From the NCBI RefSeq assembly GCF_965219595.1, contig NZ_OZ244781.1:1364001-1428000 (forward strand): a stretch of DNA of 64,000 nt. The letters run 5' to 3'. The notes under the pieces were generated by a model. That model ran no database searches, was not told the origin of the DNA, and was given only the letters and a program-made list of their open reading frames with translations. The position numbers and the translations under genes are program-made. Origin of the DNA: Poriferisodalis sp022821985 (GTDB lineage: Bacteria > Actinomycetota > Acidimicrobiia > Acidimicrobiales > Poriferisodalaceae). Positions 20,394 to 29,200 of this stretch are shown piece by piece; position 1 is the first letter of the stretch, and each line of letters opens with the position of its first letter.

Positions 20394-21071
20394 GTGTCGT
20401 TGTTCACCGCGGCGCGCGACCGCATCAGGGGTTCTGCCGTCGAGTGGCTCCAACGCGCCGTTGTGAAGGATCTGGATGCCCGCGTCAAGGAACTGCTCGC
20501 GGCTGCGGTGGACAAGTGGCGGGCGGACGGCTGGGATCGGTTCGACAGTCACGAGGACAACTGCACGGTGCAGGTGTATCGATGGATTCGCGAGTGCACC
20601 CGCCGCGATTCGCGGTTCGCCCTGCTGACGGTGTGCTTGCAGTACGTCAATGTGGCACCTGAGATCCTTCGAGGAAATCAGAGCGCTCAGACGGCGACGC
20701 GTCCGGACCTGCGGATCGAGGTAGCCCAAGAAGGGCGCGCCATCGAGTGCAAGCGGATCGAACCGGGCGGCGCGTGGGTTCGCGACTACGTCCACAAGGG
20801 TCTCGCGCGGTTCGTCACCGGAAACTACGGGTACGCGGAGGAAACGGGCTTCATGATCGGCTATGTCGGCAGTGGCGCTCCGGGCACTCTCATCGCACGG
20901 ATCAACGGCTATATCAACCGCATGTGGAACACGGTCGGCCAGCGACCCATCACGCCCGGTCGCTACGCGCCGCCGATTCTGTTTGGCGCCTCACGACACG
21001 TTCGACTCGGCAGCCAAGCCGTCACCGCACACATCGACATCTGTCATCTGCTGGTCGAGCTTGACAGCTGA
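20394..21071 (+). CDS. Probable PD-(D/E)XK restriction endonuclease partner
   Basis: 225 residues, starting with GTG on the base after the methylase stop. A PD-(D/E)XK signature is visible: P104-D105, then E118-C119-K120 ('RPDLRIE', 'AIECKRIE'), with hydrophobic residues before the second acidic pair. The N-terminal half is helical and charged, with 'HEDNCTVQVYRWIREC', and may contact DNA. I recognise no named family. Its position directly behind an adenine methylase makes the cognate restriction nuclease the best guess. It could instead be a specificity or repair nuclease. Codon usage looks similar to the methylase. Confidence 0.65.
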   Translation: MSLFTAARDRIRGSAVEWLQRAVVKDLDARVKELLAAAVDKWRADGWDRFDSHEDNCTVQVYRWIRECTRRDSRFALLTVCLQYVNVAPEILRGNQSAQTATRPDLRIEVAQEGRAIECKRIEPGGAWVRDYVHKGLARFVTGNYGYAEETGFMIGYVGSGAPGTLIARINGYINRMWNTVGQRPITPGRYAPPILFGASRHVRLGSQAVTAHIDICHLLVELDS

Positions 21072-21123
21072 TCGACACCGGGTTGCTGCGATGGCACAGC
21101 GCCTTAGGCTTTGTTGCTCATCT

Positions 21124-21208
21124 GGGTCGGTGCCCGAGCGGACAAAGGGAGCGGGCTGTAAACCCGTCGGCTTCGCCTACGGAGGTTCGAATCCTCCCCG
21201 GCCCACCA
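21124..21208 (+). tRNA. tRNA-Tyr (GTA)
   Basis: An 85-base cloverleaf with encoded CCA. The acceptor GGGTCGG pairs with CCGGCCC (one G-T pair), the anticodon loop CTGTAAA gives GTA, a long variable arm is present as expected for bacterial tRNA-Tyr, and the T-loop is GTTCGAAT. It lies between the nuclease gene and the opposite-strand Fic gene. Confidence 0.95.
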
Positions 21209-21266
21209 TCGCGATTCGCTCCCGGCGTCAGCCTCAGAGGCCGTGTGCTCGCCGTTGCGGTGACGC

Positions 21267-22460
21267 TCAGGCGCCGCGGGGTTGGATGCCCGGGAGTCGC
21301 TGCTGAGCGAGCGACACGTAGGGATCGTCCTGCGACCGCGGAGGGCGGCCCGAGCGCACCGCTCTCCAGAGTTCCTGCAGTTCTCGAGAGCCGTGATATG
21401 TGCGGCCCCGTCCTGCGCCGGTCGCTTCCAGCACACCTGCATCGACCAGGGCCTTGAGGTCTCGGCTGGCGGTGAGATCAGAGACCGGGTCGCCGTCAGT
21501 CATCTCGACGAGCCGGATGTAGATCGAACGCCGGATTCTGCGGCCACGTGCAGCGTCGGCGAGCACGCCCACAGCCCGCGACGGCAGTCGCCGCCGGGCG
21601 ACAAGCTGGGAGATGCCGTCATACAGCGACTCGGTCTCGTGAACGCGCCGCCGCAGCGTCCACGCCTGGCGATAGTGGGCGCGCAGCATGAACCGAATCC
21701 AGGGCCTCGCCGAGTTCTGCGGCTGCCAACTGCCCTGACCTACCTCGCTGAGCACTGCGTAGTAGTCGGCAGTGTTGCGCCCCAGGTATTCCTCGACCGA
21801 CGAGAACACCGGCGAGACGATGCCTTCGCCAGACAGCACCATGGTCTGCAGCGCCCGGGCCATGCGTCCGTTGCCGTCTCGAAACGGGTGGATCATCGTC
21901 AAGTTGAGGTGCGCCATTGCGGCGCGGAACATGACCGGCGCAGCGTCGTCGTCCTGCAGAGACGTGATGAGCGCCCCCATGAGACTGTCCAAGAGCTCAG
22001 CGCCCGGAGCCTCGTAGACGCGCGTGCCGGTCTCGTCCTCGACCCACACGTCGCCGGTGCGGTAGTGGCCGGGCCGCACTCGCAGCTCGTGCTTGGTCAT
22101 CATGAAGTGGAGCGACTTCAGCAGCGATTCGTCCACCTCAGCTCCGTCTTCGGCAAACGACAGCACGTAGGTCATGGCGTCGCGGTAGCCGGTGAGCGCG
22201 AGGCGCGTCTCCTCGACAGTGTCGAGCGGTTCTTCGTCCTCGATCGTGTCGAGCACATCGTCGAGCGAAGCGCGGTACCCCTCGATCCAGTTGGAGCCCT
22301 GCACCGCGCGCGCGAAGCTCATGCGCCGGAGATGGCCGACCCACCGGCGCGGCCGATCCACGACGTAGTGCGAGAGTTCGCGGCGAAGCCGTTCGATCTC
22401 CCCGATCACTATCAGGTCGGCATCGTCCGGCTCGGGCGTGACGAAGATGGCAGCAGTCAT
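21267..22460 (-). CDS. Fic domain protein with N-terminal inhibitory motif
   Basis: The Fic core motif is complete: H-P-F-R-D-G-N-G-R-M-A-R near residue 190, preceded by the usual 'AAMAHLNLTMI' helix. Fic enzymes transfer AMP or another nucleotide from NTPs to protein side chains. An S-N-W-I-E-G sequence near residue 55 fits the (S/T)xxxE(G/N) inhibitory helix, so this is a self-inhibited class II type. The C-terminal ~110 residues resemble a winged-helix DNA-binding domain ('SDLTASRDLKALVDAGVLE'), common in Fic/DUF4172-like proteins. I place the start at the ATG at 22460; a TTG three codons upstream is possible. About 397 residues, with no partner antitoxin gene. Confidence 0.9.
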   Translation of the reverse strand: MTAAIFVTPEPDDADLIVIGEIERLRRELSHYVVDRPRRWVGHLRRMSFARAVQGSNWIEGYRASLDDVLDTIEDEEPLDTVEETRLALTGYRDAMTYVLSFAEDGAEVDESLLKSLHFMMTKHELRVRPGHYRTGDVWVEDETGTRVYEAPGAELLDSLMGALITSLQDDDAAPVMFRAAMAHLNLTMIHPFRDGNGRMARALQTMVLSGEGIVSPVFSSVEEYLGRNTADYYAVLSEVGQGSWQPQNSARPWIRFMLRAHYRQAWTLRRRVHETESLYDGISQLVARRRLPSRAVGVLADAARGRRIRRSIYIRLVEMTDGDPVSDLTASRDLKALVDAGVLEATGAGRGRTYHGSRELQELWRAVRSGRPPRSQDDPYVSLAQQRLPGIQPRGA

Positions 22461-22472
22461 CGTGTTCAAGTT

Positions 22473-22503
22473 ATCAAACTATGATGCTATATAGATATCA
22501 AAC
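22473..22503 (-). promoter_or_regulatory. AT-rich promoter/operator of the Fic gene
   Basis: The ~45 bases upstream of the Fic start are strikingly AT-rich for this genome and contain ATCAAAC twice in direct orientation (22473-22479 and 22497-22503, 24 bases apart). The spacing would place two protein sites roughly two helical turns apart. No good ribosome-binding site precedes the ATG, so a short or leaderless transcript is possible. Confidence 0.35.
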
Positions 22504-22535
22504 GATCATCAGGCAACCGAGGACCGGACCCACCG

Positions 22536-23312
22536 TCAACGACCGGCGGAATAGCCGCCGTCGATGGGGTAGAGGCTGCCGGTGATGTAGCTGGCCTCGT
22601 CGGATGCCAGGAATGCCACCAGCGCGGCGACTTCGTGGGGCTCTCCGTAGCGCTGAGCCGGCAGGCGCTCGGCCATCGTCTTGCGGACGTCGTCGGCGTT
22701 CTCGCCGCCGATGAATGTCTCGAGCGAGCGCATCATGCGCGTCTCGATCGGCGCCGGGCAGACGGCGTTCACGCGCACCCCTGATGTGGCCAGCTCGAGC
22801 GCGGCAGACTTGGTGAGCCCGGCCACGGCGTGCTTGCTGGCCGAATACGGCGAGATGCCGCGAGATCCGAACAGCCCGGCAACCGATGCCGTGTTCACGA
22901 TGGCCCCGCCGCCCCCTGCGATCATCGCCGGCACGGCGTACTTGATGCCCAGCCAGACGCCGCGCACGTTGACCGCGATGACCCGGTCGAAATCGTCTTC
23001 GGGGTAGTCGACCATCGGGTAGTAGGTGCCCTCGATGCCGGCGTTGTTGAACAGCACGTCGACACGGCCGAAGTTGTCCATCGCCGCTTGCACGTATCCA
23101 GCCACCTCGTCGGACTGGGTGACATCAGCCCCGACGGCGAGCGCCGCAGCACCTTGAGCTTCAGCTGTCGCCACCGCCGCGCCCAAGTCAGTCGTGGCCA
23201 GATCCACCGCCACAACTGTCGCCCCTTCGGACGCGAACCGTTCGCACGCCGCCAGCCCGATTCCGCCGGCCGCCCCCGTCACGATCGCCACCCGTCCCGT
23301 GAACCTGCTCAT
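22536..23312 (-). CDS. Short-chain dehydrogenase/reductase (SDR)
   Basis: 258 residues, the classical SDR length. The Rossmann signature is T-G-A-A-G-G-I-G near the start, N-N-A-G follows, and the catalytic set is S in 'NTASVAG' with Y-S-A-S-K. The C-terminus 'YITGSLYPIDGGYSAGR' is typical of the family. It would oxidise or reduce an alcohol/ketone with NAD(P). An aspartate after the second beta strand ('VVAVDLA') suggests NAD preference. The start at 23312 is supported by GGGAGGA four bases upstream; longer in-frame starts exist but add low-complexity sequence. Substrate unknown. Confidence 0.9.
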   Translation of the reverse strand: MSRFTGRVAIVTGAAGGIGLAACERFASEGATVVAVDLATTDLGAAVATAEAQGAAALAVGADVTQSDEVAGYVQAAMDNFGRVDVLFNNAGIEGTYYPMVDYPEDDFDRVIAVNVRGVWLGIKYAVPAMIAGGGGAIVNTASVAGLFGSRGISPYSASKHAVAGLTKSAALELATSGVRVNAVCPAPIETRMMRSLETFIGGENADDVRKTMAERLPAQRYGEPHEVAALVAFLASDEASYITGSLYPIDGGYSAGR

Positions 23313-23470
23313 CAGTCCTCCCGCAATTCCGGCCGACAGCCCAAGAACCAGCCCGCCGCACCAGCCGCCGACCGTACTGCCGAACTGAATGACCCGGCGC
23401 CCGGTGTGCATTCCCGGTCGAGAAAATCCTTGGAACGCGCGCAGGACTGCTGGCTAGCTTCACGCTCACT

Positions 23471-24313
23471 ATGAGACTCAGATTCGAGCCGTTCCCCGAG
23501 AGCGACGATCTGCTGAACGCTGTCGCGGACGGCTCGGAACTGCTGACTCTTGACCTGAGCGATGTGCAATTCGTGAAACCGGCGCTGCTCGTCGGAGTGG
23601 CTGCGATTGCGTCCGCGCATCGTGTTCGACATGGCGTGCCGCCGCAATTCGTACCGCCGGGCCTCGGTGACCCACGCATCTATGCGAGCCGAATGTCACT
23701 CGGCGAGGTGCTGTCTGCTGAAGGTGTGACGCAAACCGGATTGGATCCGGTCCGGCATTATGACCGGCACGGGCAATTGTGCGAGTTGAGGCGCTTTGAG
23801 AGCAATAGCGAAGCTGTTGACCTGGTTAACTTGGTTCAGCAGAGGTGTGACACAGCGGAGTATCCCTATGAGGCGGCAGAAGCGCTGACGCTGTCGATCT
23901 GGGAACTCGCTGACAACTGTTTGGCACATGCACAGGTAGGGCATGGATTCTTGGCCGCACAGGTGTTGCCGCAGCCAACCCGATCGCTGCATTTTGCCGT
24001 CGCCGACGGCGGAATCGGTATTCGGGACTCGCTTGCCGGCACGCCACATGAACGTCACGACGACCAGAGCGCCATAAGGGCGGCCGTGGAATCCCGAGTT
24101 ACGTCGGTGGCGTCACTGCACGGCAGGGCGCGAGGTGTCGGGCTGTCGAACCTTCTTGAATGGGTGACTGCGACCGGCGGCACACTGACCATTCGATCTG
24201 GCGGGGCGGCGATCTCATTTCGCCGACGCGCTGAGTCCGCAGCACTTGAACTGGTGCCTTCGACGGTCGACAGGGTCGACGGCACCTTGGTTTCTGGTTG
24301 GATACCTTGTTGA
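23471..24313 (+). CDS. STAS-like / HATPase fusion protein
   Basis: 280 residues. Residues ~1-75 look like a STAS-type fold ('LLTLDLSDVQFVKPALLVGV'). Residues ~130-260 carry the GHKL ATPase boxes: N-box 'WELADNCLAHA', G1 box 'VADGGIGI' and G2 box 'RARGVGLSNLLEW'. There is no His phosphoacceptor domain, so it resembles an anti-sigma-factor-like serine kinase or a partner-switch ATPase more than a full sensor kinase. It is directly coupled to the DUF4325 gene that follows, so a two-protein switch is plausible. Its target is unknown. Confidence 0.7.
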   Translation: MRLRFEPFPESDDLLNAVADGSELLTLDLSDVQFVKPALLVGVAAIASAHRVRHGVPPQFVPPGLGDPRIYASRMSLGEVLSAEGVTQTGLDPVRHYDRHGQLCELRRFESNSEAVDLVNLVQQRCDTAEYPYEAAEALTLSIWELADNCLAHAQVGHGFLAAQVLPQPTRSLHFAVADGGIGIRDSLAGTPHERHDDQSAIRAAVESRVTSVASLHGRARGVGLSNLLEWVTATGGTLTIRSGGAAISFRRRAESAALELVPSTVDRVDGTLVSGWIPC

Positions 24314-24342
24314 TCACAGAGCAAGTGGGAGGGGCCACGGCG

Positions 24343-24633
24343 ATGGCTACGACGCTGGAGGCGCCGCCTCAGATTGGCGGACGGGAATTGCCGCGCGAGC
24401 TATTCGAAGTGAGTGGCGTGCCGGAGGATCTCTCCGGCAATTCACTCGTTGTCGAATTCGAGACTCGTTCGCTGTACACGATCTCGTTCATCGACGAACT
24501 TGTCTTCGAAGCACTGGTACATCGCAAGTGCGAACAGCTCACGTTGAGCGGACTCTCCGAGCGACTACAAGGCGTCGCCCGAGACGCGGCGGATCATCAC
24601 AACGTCAGCGAGCGCTTGATGCTGACGTCCTAG
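24343..24633 (+). CDS. STAS-like DUF4325 protein
   Basis: 96 residues from the ATG at 24343, which has GGGAGGGG eight bases upstream. An in-frame TTG overlaps the upstream stop (24310), and another TTG lies at 24298. The core '...TISFIDELVFEALV' matches the S-F-x-D-E pattern of DUF4325, a small STAS-related domain often found beside GHKL ATPases. It probably interacts with the upstream ATPase, possibly as a phosphorylatable antagonist. No DNA-binding or membrane segment is visible. Confidence 0.65.
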   Translation: MATTLEAPPQIGGRELPRELFEVSGVPEDLSGNSLVVEFETRSLYTISFIDELVFEALVHRKCEQLTLSGLSERLQGVARDAADHHNVSERLMLTS

Positions 24634-24681
24634 CGTCCGCGCGAACCGTGTGGACTCGCGGCGAAGAGGTCCAGTGCGGGG

Positions 24682-25197
24682 CTAGTCGGCGTGGCTGCTG
24701 AGGATCATTCGGGTGGGGAAGTAGACCATCACGAGGCTGCCGTGCTGGTTGAACACCTCGTTGCGGGTGGTCACGATGCCGCGGTCGCCGCGTGAGGTGA
24801 GGCGGGCGGCGGTGACTTCGGCCACCGCTTGGAGCGTGTCGCCGACGAAGGTGGGGCCCTTCACCTCGACGGTGGCGCCGAGGTAGGCGACGCCGGTGCC
24901 GGCTATGGCGCCACCGCTGATCACCAATCCCTCGGCCAGCGACATCACGAGGCTGCCTGGCACCAGCCGCCCGCTGTAGCCGGCGCGCTCGGCGGCGGTG
25001 GCATCCAGGAACAGGCCCTCGCCGAAGCCGAACTGGGTGGCGTACACCACCAGGTCGGTCTCGGTGATGGTCCGCCGGCTGGTGCTCCAGCGCTTGCCGA
25101 CCGGCTGCTCGTCGAAGGTCCAGCCTCGGTGCGGCTGGGGCGGCAAACCCGGGATCGCTCCCGAATCGCCGCCATCGCTGCCTTGGTCGTCGCTCAT
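24682..25197 (-). CDS. MaoC-like hotdog-fold protein
   Basis: 171 residues with a MaoC/acyl dehydratase layout: 'GKRWSTSRRTITETDLVVYA', then 'LVPGSLVMSLAEGLV', and a late 'VKGPTFVGDTLQAVAEV' strand. R-specific hydratases use an Asp and a His in a D-x4-H arrangement after the 'F-A' helix. Here that stretch reads G-F-G-E-G-L-F-L-D, so both catalytic residues appear replaced. It may be a non-catalytic or mechanistically different relative. The start at 25197 is set by GGAGGGG just upstream. Confidence 0.75.
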   Translation of the reverse strand: MSDDQGSDGGDSGAIPGLPPQPHRGWTFDEQPVGKRWSTSRRTITETDLVVYATQFGFGEGLFLDATAAERAGYSGRLVPGSLVMSLAEGLVISGGAIAGTGVAYLGATVEVKGPTFVGDTLQAVAEVTAARLTSRGDRGIVTTRNEVFNQHGSLVMVYFPTRMILSSHAD

Positions 25198-25332
25198 AGC
25201 CCCTCCACGCTTGCAGTCTGGCAGTGCGATGTCGCGCCATGCCATGGCTGACAGTGCGACCTGTGGCACCGCAGTGCATCCATCGTGTTGACTTGGCACT
25301 GTTCACGCGACGTTGGCGACAGGGGGCGACCG

Positions 25333-26166
25333 ATGAGCGACACGGTTCTGGACCGGCCGGCACGCGACATCGTGGACGACGGCACGATCGAGCGGTTCCG
25401 CGCTGACGGCGTGGTGGCGCTGCGCAATGTGGTCGACGACGAGTGGGTGGAGCGGCTGCGCGGCGGCGTCGCCGACGAGATGGCCAACCCCAGCCCCACG
25501 GCGCACAACTACGAGTCCACCGGTTTCTTCGGATCGCTGGATCTGTGGCGCTTCCACCCGCTATTCGAGGAGTTCGTCACGCAGTCTCGGCTCGGCGAGC
25601 TGGCGGCTGCCATGTTCGGCTCGCCGGTGGTGCGCATGTACTACGACCAGCTGTTCGTCAAGGAACCCGGTTCCAGCCAGCCGGTGCCGTGGCACAACGA
25701 CCAGCCGTACTGGCCGATCTCGGGCCGGCAGGTGATGTCGTTCTGGATCGCGCTCGACACCGTCGACGCCACCAACGGCCGGGTGGAGTACGTCCGCGGC
25801 TCGCACGCTTGGGACCGCTGGTTCCAGCCACGCACCTTCGCTCCGACGAACGCCCACGACTACGAGCGCAACCCCGACTACGAGCTCATGCCCGACATCG
25901 AGGCCGATCGCGGCAGCTACGACATCATCTCGGTCGATCTCGAACCCGGAGACGCGGTCGCCTTCTGGGCGATGATCGTGCACGGCTCGCGGGGCAACGC
26001 GAACAAGGGCCGGGCGCGCCGGGGGTACGCAGCCCGCTACATCGGCACCGACGTCCGCTACGACCCCCGCATCGGCACCGCTCAGGCGCTGCACATGGAC
26101 GGGTTGGCCGCCGGATCCGCTATGGAACTCGACCGCTACCCGGTCGTCTGGCCCCGTTTGGCCTGA
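25333..26166 (+). CDS. Phytanoyl-CoA dioxygenase (PhyH) family protein
   Basis: 277 residues. The Fe(II)/2-oxoglutarate centre is visible: 'PWHNDQPYW' gives the H-x-D pair, 'MIVHGSRGN' gives the distal His, and the following R-R-G-Y-A-A-R would bind 2-oxoglutarate. These enzymes hydroxylate small molecules; the substrate cannot be told from sequence. The start ATG at 25333 has AGGGGG six bases upstream. It is divergent from the MaoC-like gene (135 bases) and may share control with it. Confidence 0.88.
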   Translation: MSDTVLDRPARDIVDDGTIERFRADGVVALRNVVDDEWVERLRGGVADEMANPSPTAHNYESTGFFGSLDLWRFHPLFEEFVTQSRLGELAAAMFGSPVVRMYYDQLFVKEPGSSQPVPWHNDQPYWPISGRQVMSFWIALDTVDATNGRVEYVRGSHAWDRWFQPRTFAPTNAHDYERNPDYELMPDIEADRGSYDIISVDLEPGDAVAFWAMIVHGSRGNANKGRARRGYAARYIGTDVRYDPRIGTAQALHMDGLAAGSAMELDRYPVVWPRLA

Positions 26167-26260
26167 GCAAAGAGAGCCGCCATCTCGGCGATGGAACCGG
26201 TGAGCGAGACGCGCGAACGCCCTCTTTCGGTTGGCAGGTCCATGCTCTGTTGAGCAGGTC

Positions 26261-29200
26261 TCAGCCGCCGACCGGAATGCGCAGCTGCCAGCCTGGGGCG
26301 ATCCGGTCGCCGTGGACGAACGTCTGGCCGTTCGCCTGGCGCTGGCCCCGGTTGGCCAACACGATGCGGTTGTACAGGCTGCCGTCGCCGTAGATGCGCT
26401 GCGCGATGCCGCTCAGCATGTCGCCGCTCATGACGCAGTAGGTGACGTAGGCCATCTTGGCGGCCGATGCCGACGAAGGCGCAGCGATCGGCAGCGGCAC
26501 GCGCAGCACCCAGCCGGCGCGGATCATGTCTGCGCTGGTGAACGTGTAGCCGTCGCTCATGCGGCGTCCGCGGTTGGCGGCGAAGATGTGCCGCCATGCC
26601 TCGTCGTCGCGGTAGAAGGTGAGCGCGATGCCGCTGAGTGTGTCGCCGGGCCGCACGGTGTACAGCACGAAGTAGCCGTCGTCTGTCCGAGTGACGGCAC
26701 CGAGCGATTCCGGATCGACGATGTGGCCGACCTCATCGCTGCCTGCGTCGTCGCCCTCGGCATCGTCTGCATCGCTGTCGTCGGAATCGTTGTCACCCGT
26801 CGTGCTGGTGCCGTCGTCGTCAGTGCTGGTGTCGTCGCTGCCAGTGCCGTCAGCATCGGTGTCACCTTGATCGGTGCCGTCACCGTCGGTCTCGGGATCG
26901 GTTTCCGTTGTGCCGGTGCCGTCGCTGGGATCCTGCCCGGCGTCGCCTGTGCCGCCGTCGGGGTCCTGTCCGTCGCCGCTCGACTGGTCGTCAGATTCGG
27001 CTGGTGCGGCATCGGGATCGCCCAGCGAGACCACCTCGGCGGTGCCCTGCGGTCGAATCGTCACCACCGAGCCTCCAGCGAACGAGCGGTCGCCGATGGT
27101 GATGGTCAGCGTGACGGTGGTGTCGGTGGTGCTGGTGTCGAGCGAGGTCACCCGAATCGCCGCGTCGGTGTCGCGGCGCGGAAGGTCGAACACCACGCGT
27201 CGTGGGTTGTCGCCGAGCGAGAACCACCCGTCACCCACATCGGCGTCGACGGTGTAGTCGGCTCCCAGCACGGCCGTGCTGTCGACCTCGATGAACACCC
27301 GCACGATGCTCGACACCGAACGTTCCAATTCGACGGTCATCTCGCTGGATTCGCCCAGAGCGATGCTGTCTTGGCTCGCGTCGCCCAAGGTCAGATCGAC
27401 TGCTGGGCGGACAGACTGCCCCGACGACGCACCCCCCCCGGCATCGCTGGACGAGGAGGTATCTGTCGAAGGCGTGGAAGGCTCGACAGACTGTGGGTCG
27501 TTGTCCTGTTGCTGGTCGTCCACGACCGGTGCCGGGGAATCGTCGTCGGTGATGGTGATGGTGGTCTTGCGGGGGGTGCCGAGCGAGTAGCCGCTGCCGC
27601 TGGTGAGGGTGATGGTGATCGATTCGTCGTCGTCGTCGTCGCTGTCGTCGAGGACGGTGACGGCGATGGTGCCGCTGGACGACCCGCCGGCGATGCTGAG
27701 CGAGCGTCCCAACGCGGTGTAGTCGCTGCCTGCGGTGGCGGTGCCGCCCACGGTGTAGCTGACGGCGAGGCCGCCTTGGGGCGCGGGCGAGTCGAGGCTG
27801 ACGGCGACGCTCACGCTGCGGCTGCCGGCGGCTTCGCCGCCCGTGTAGTTCGTCGAGCCGACAGTCGCAACCGGCACCACCACCGGCGGCGCCGTGCTGT
27901 CGTCATCGGTGACTTCGACGTCGACGCTGGCGATATTGAGAGTGCCGGTGTAGCCGTTGCCGTCGCCGCTGGTGATGGTGTGCGAGATCGTGGCAGCGCG
28001 CTTGTCGCCCGGGTTGTCGACGTTGTCGTCGACGCCTCGGACGGTCACTGTCTGGGGCGTGCTCCAGTTCTGCGCGGTGAAGGTCAGGTTCTCGACGGCG
28101 CCGAACAACCCGTCCGTCTTGCTGCCGACCCGCGCGGCGTATCCCTCGTCGGGGACGGAAATCTGCGCTCTGACTGTCACGCTGCCGGCCGGCTGACTGT
28201 CGAGCACCACGGTGTAGTCCTCCTCGCCGCTGTTCTCGGCGACGGTCACCGAAGTCTTCGAGATGGTCACCCCAGGCGTCGCGCTGGTGTCGTCGTCGGT
28301 GATGGCGATGGTGGTTTTCTTGGGAGTGCCGAGCGAGTATCCGGTGCCGGCGGTGAGGGTGATGGTGATCGATTCGCCATCGTCGTCGAGGTTGTCGTCG
28401 AGGATGGCGACGGCGATGGTGCCGCTGGTCGACCCGCCGGCGATGCTGAGGGAGTTTCCGAGCGTGGTGTAGTCGCTGCCTGCGGTGGCGTTGCCGCCGA
28501 CGGTGTATCCGATGGTGAGGCCGCCTTGGGGTGCCGCGCTGGACAGGCTGATGCCCACGCTCACGCTGCGGCTGCCCGCCGCTTCGCCGCCCGTGTAGTT
28601 CGTCGAGCCGACAGTCGCAACCGGCACCACCACCGGCGGCGCCGAGTCGTCGTCGGTGAGGAGGATCTGCGCCGGGTTGACGGTGACACCGCTGAGCGTT
28701 CCCGAGACGGTCACGGTCTCGTCGGCGTTGCTGGCGTTGTTGTCGGTGGGATTCAGCGTGAAGGTGCCCGTGGCCGAGCTCTGACCCGCCGGGATCGTGA
28801 TGCTGAACGACGACGGGGTGGCAGCGAAGCCGACGGCATTGCTGGCGCCCGATCCGGCGATCGCCACTGCCACAGTCTTCGCCTGCTGGAAGGTGACGCC
28901 GTTCGCCACCGTCGCCGTCACCGTCACGGTGGGGCTGGCGGCGACGTCCTCGCTGACCTCGGTCACGTCGACGCTGAGGTCGATGGCGGCATTCGCAGCG
29001 TCGTCGTCGGTCACTGTGGCAGTGACCGACCCTTGTTTGCCCGAGTATCTCGAGTCGGACGATGCGACGGCATGGGTGATGTTCGCCGAGCGCTTGCCGC
29101 CTGTGTTCACGACGCTGTCATCGACGCCGGTCACGGTCACCGTCTGAGGCGTGCTCCAGTTCTGCGGGGTGAACGTGAGCGTCGCCGAGGCGCCCGCCGC

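Noticed and set aside
21124..21208. Integrase-bearing element at tRNA-Tyr
   Set aside because: I found no integrase, recombinase or transposase gene anywhere in the window, and no obvious second copy of the tRNA 3' end.
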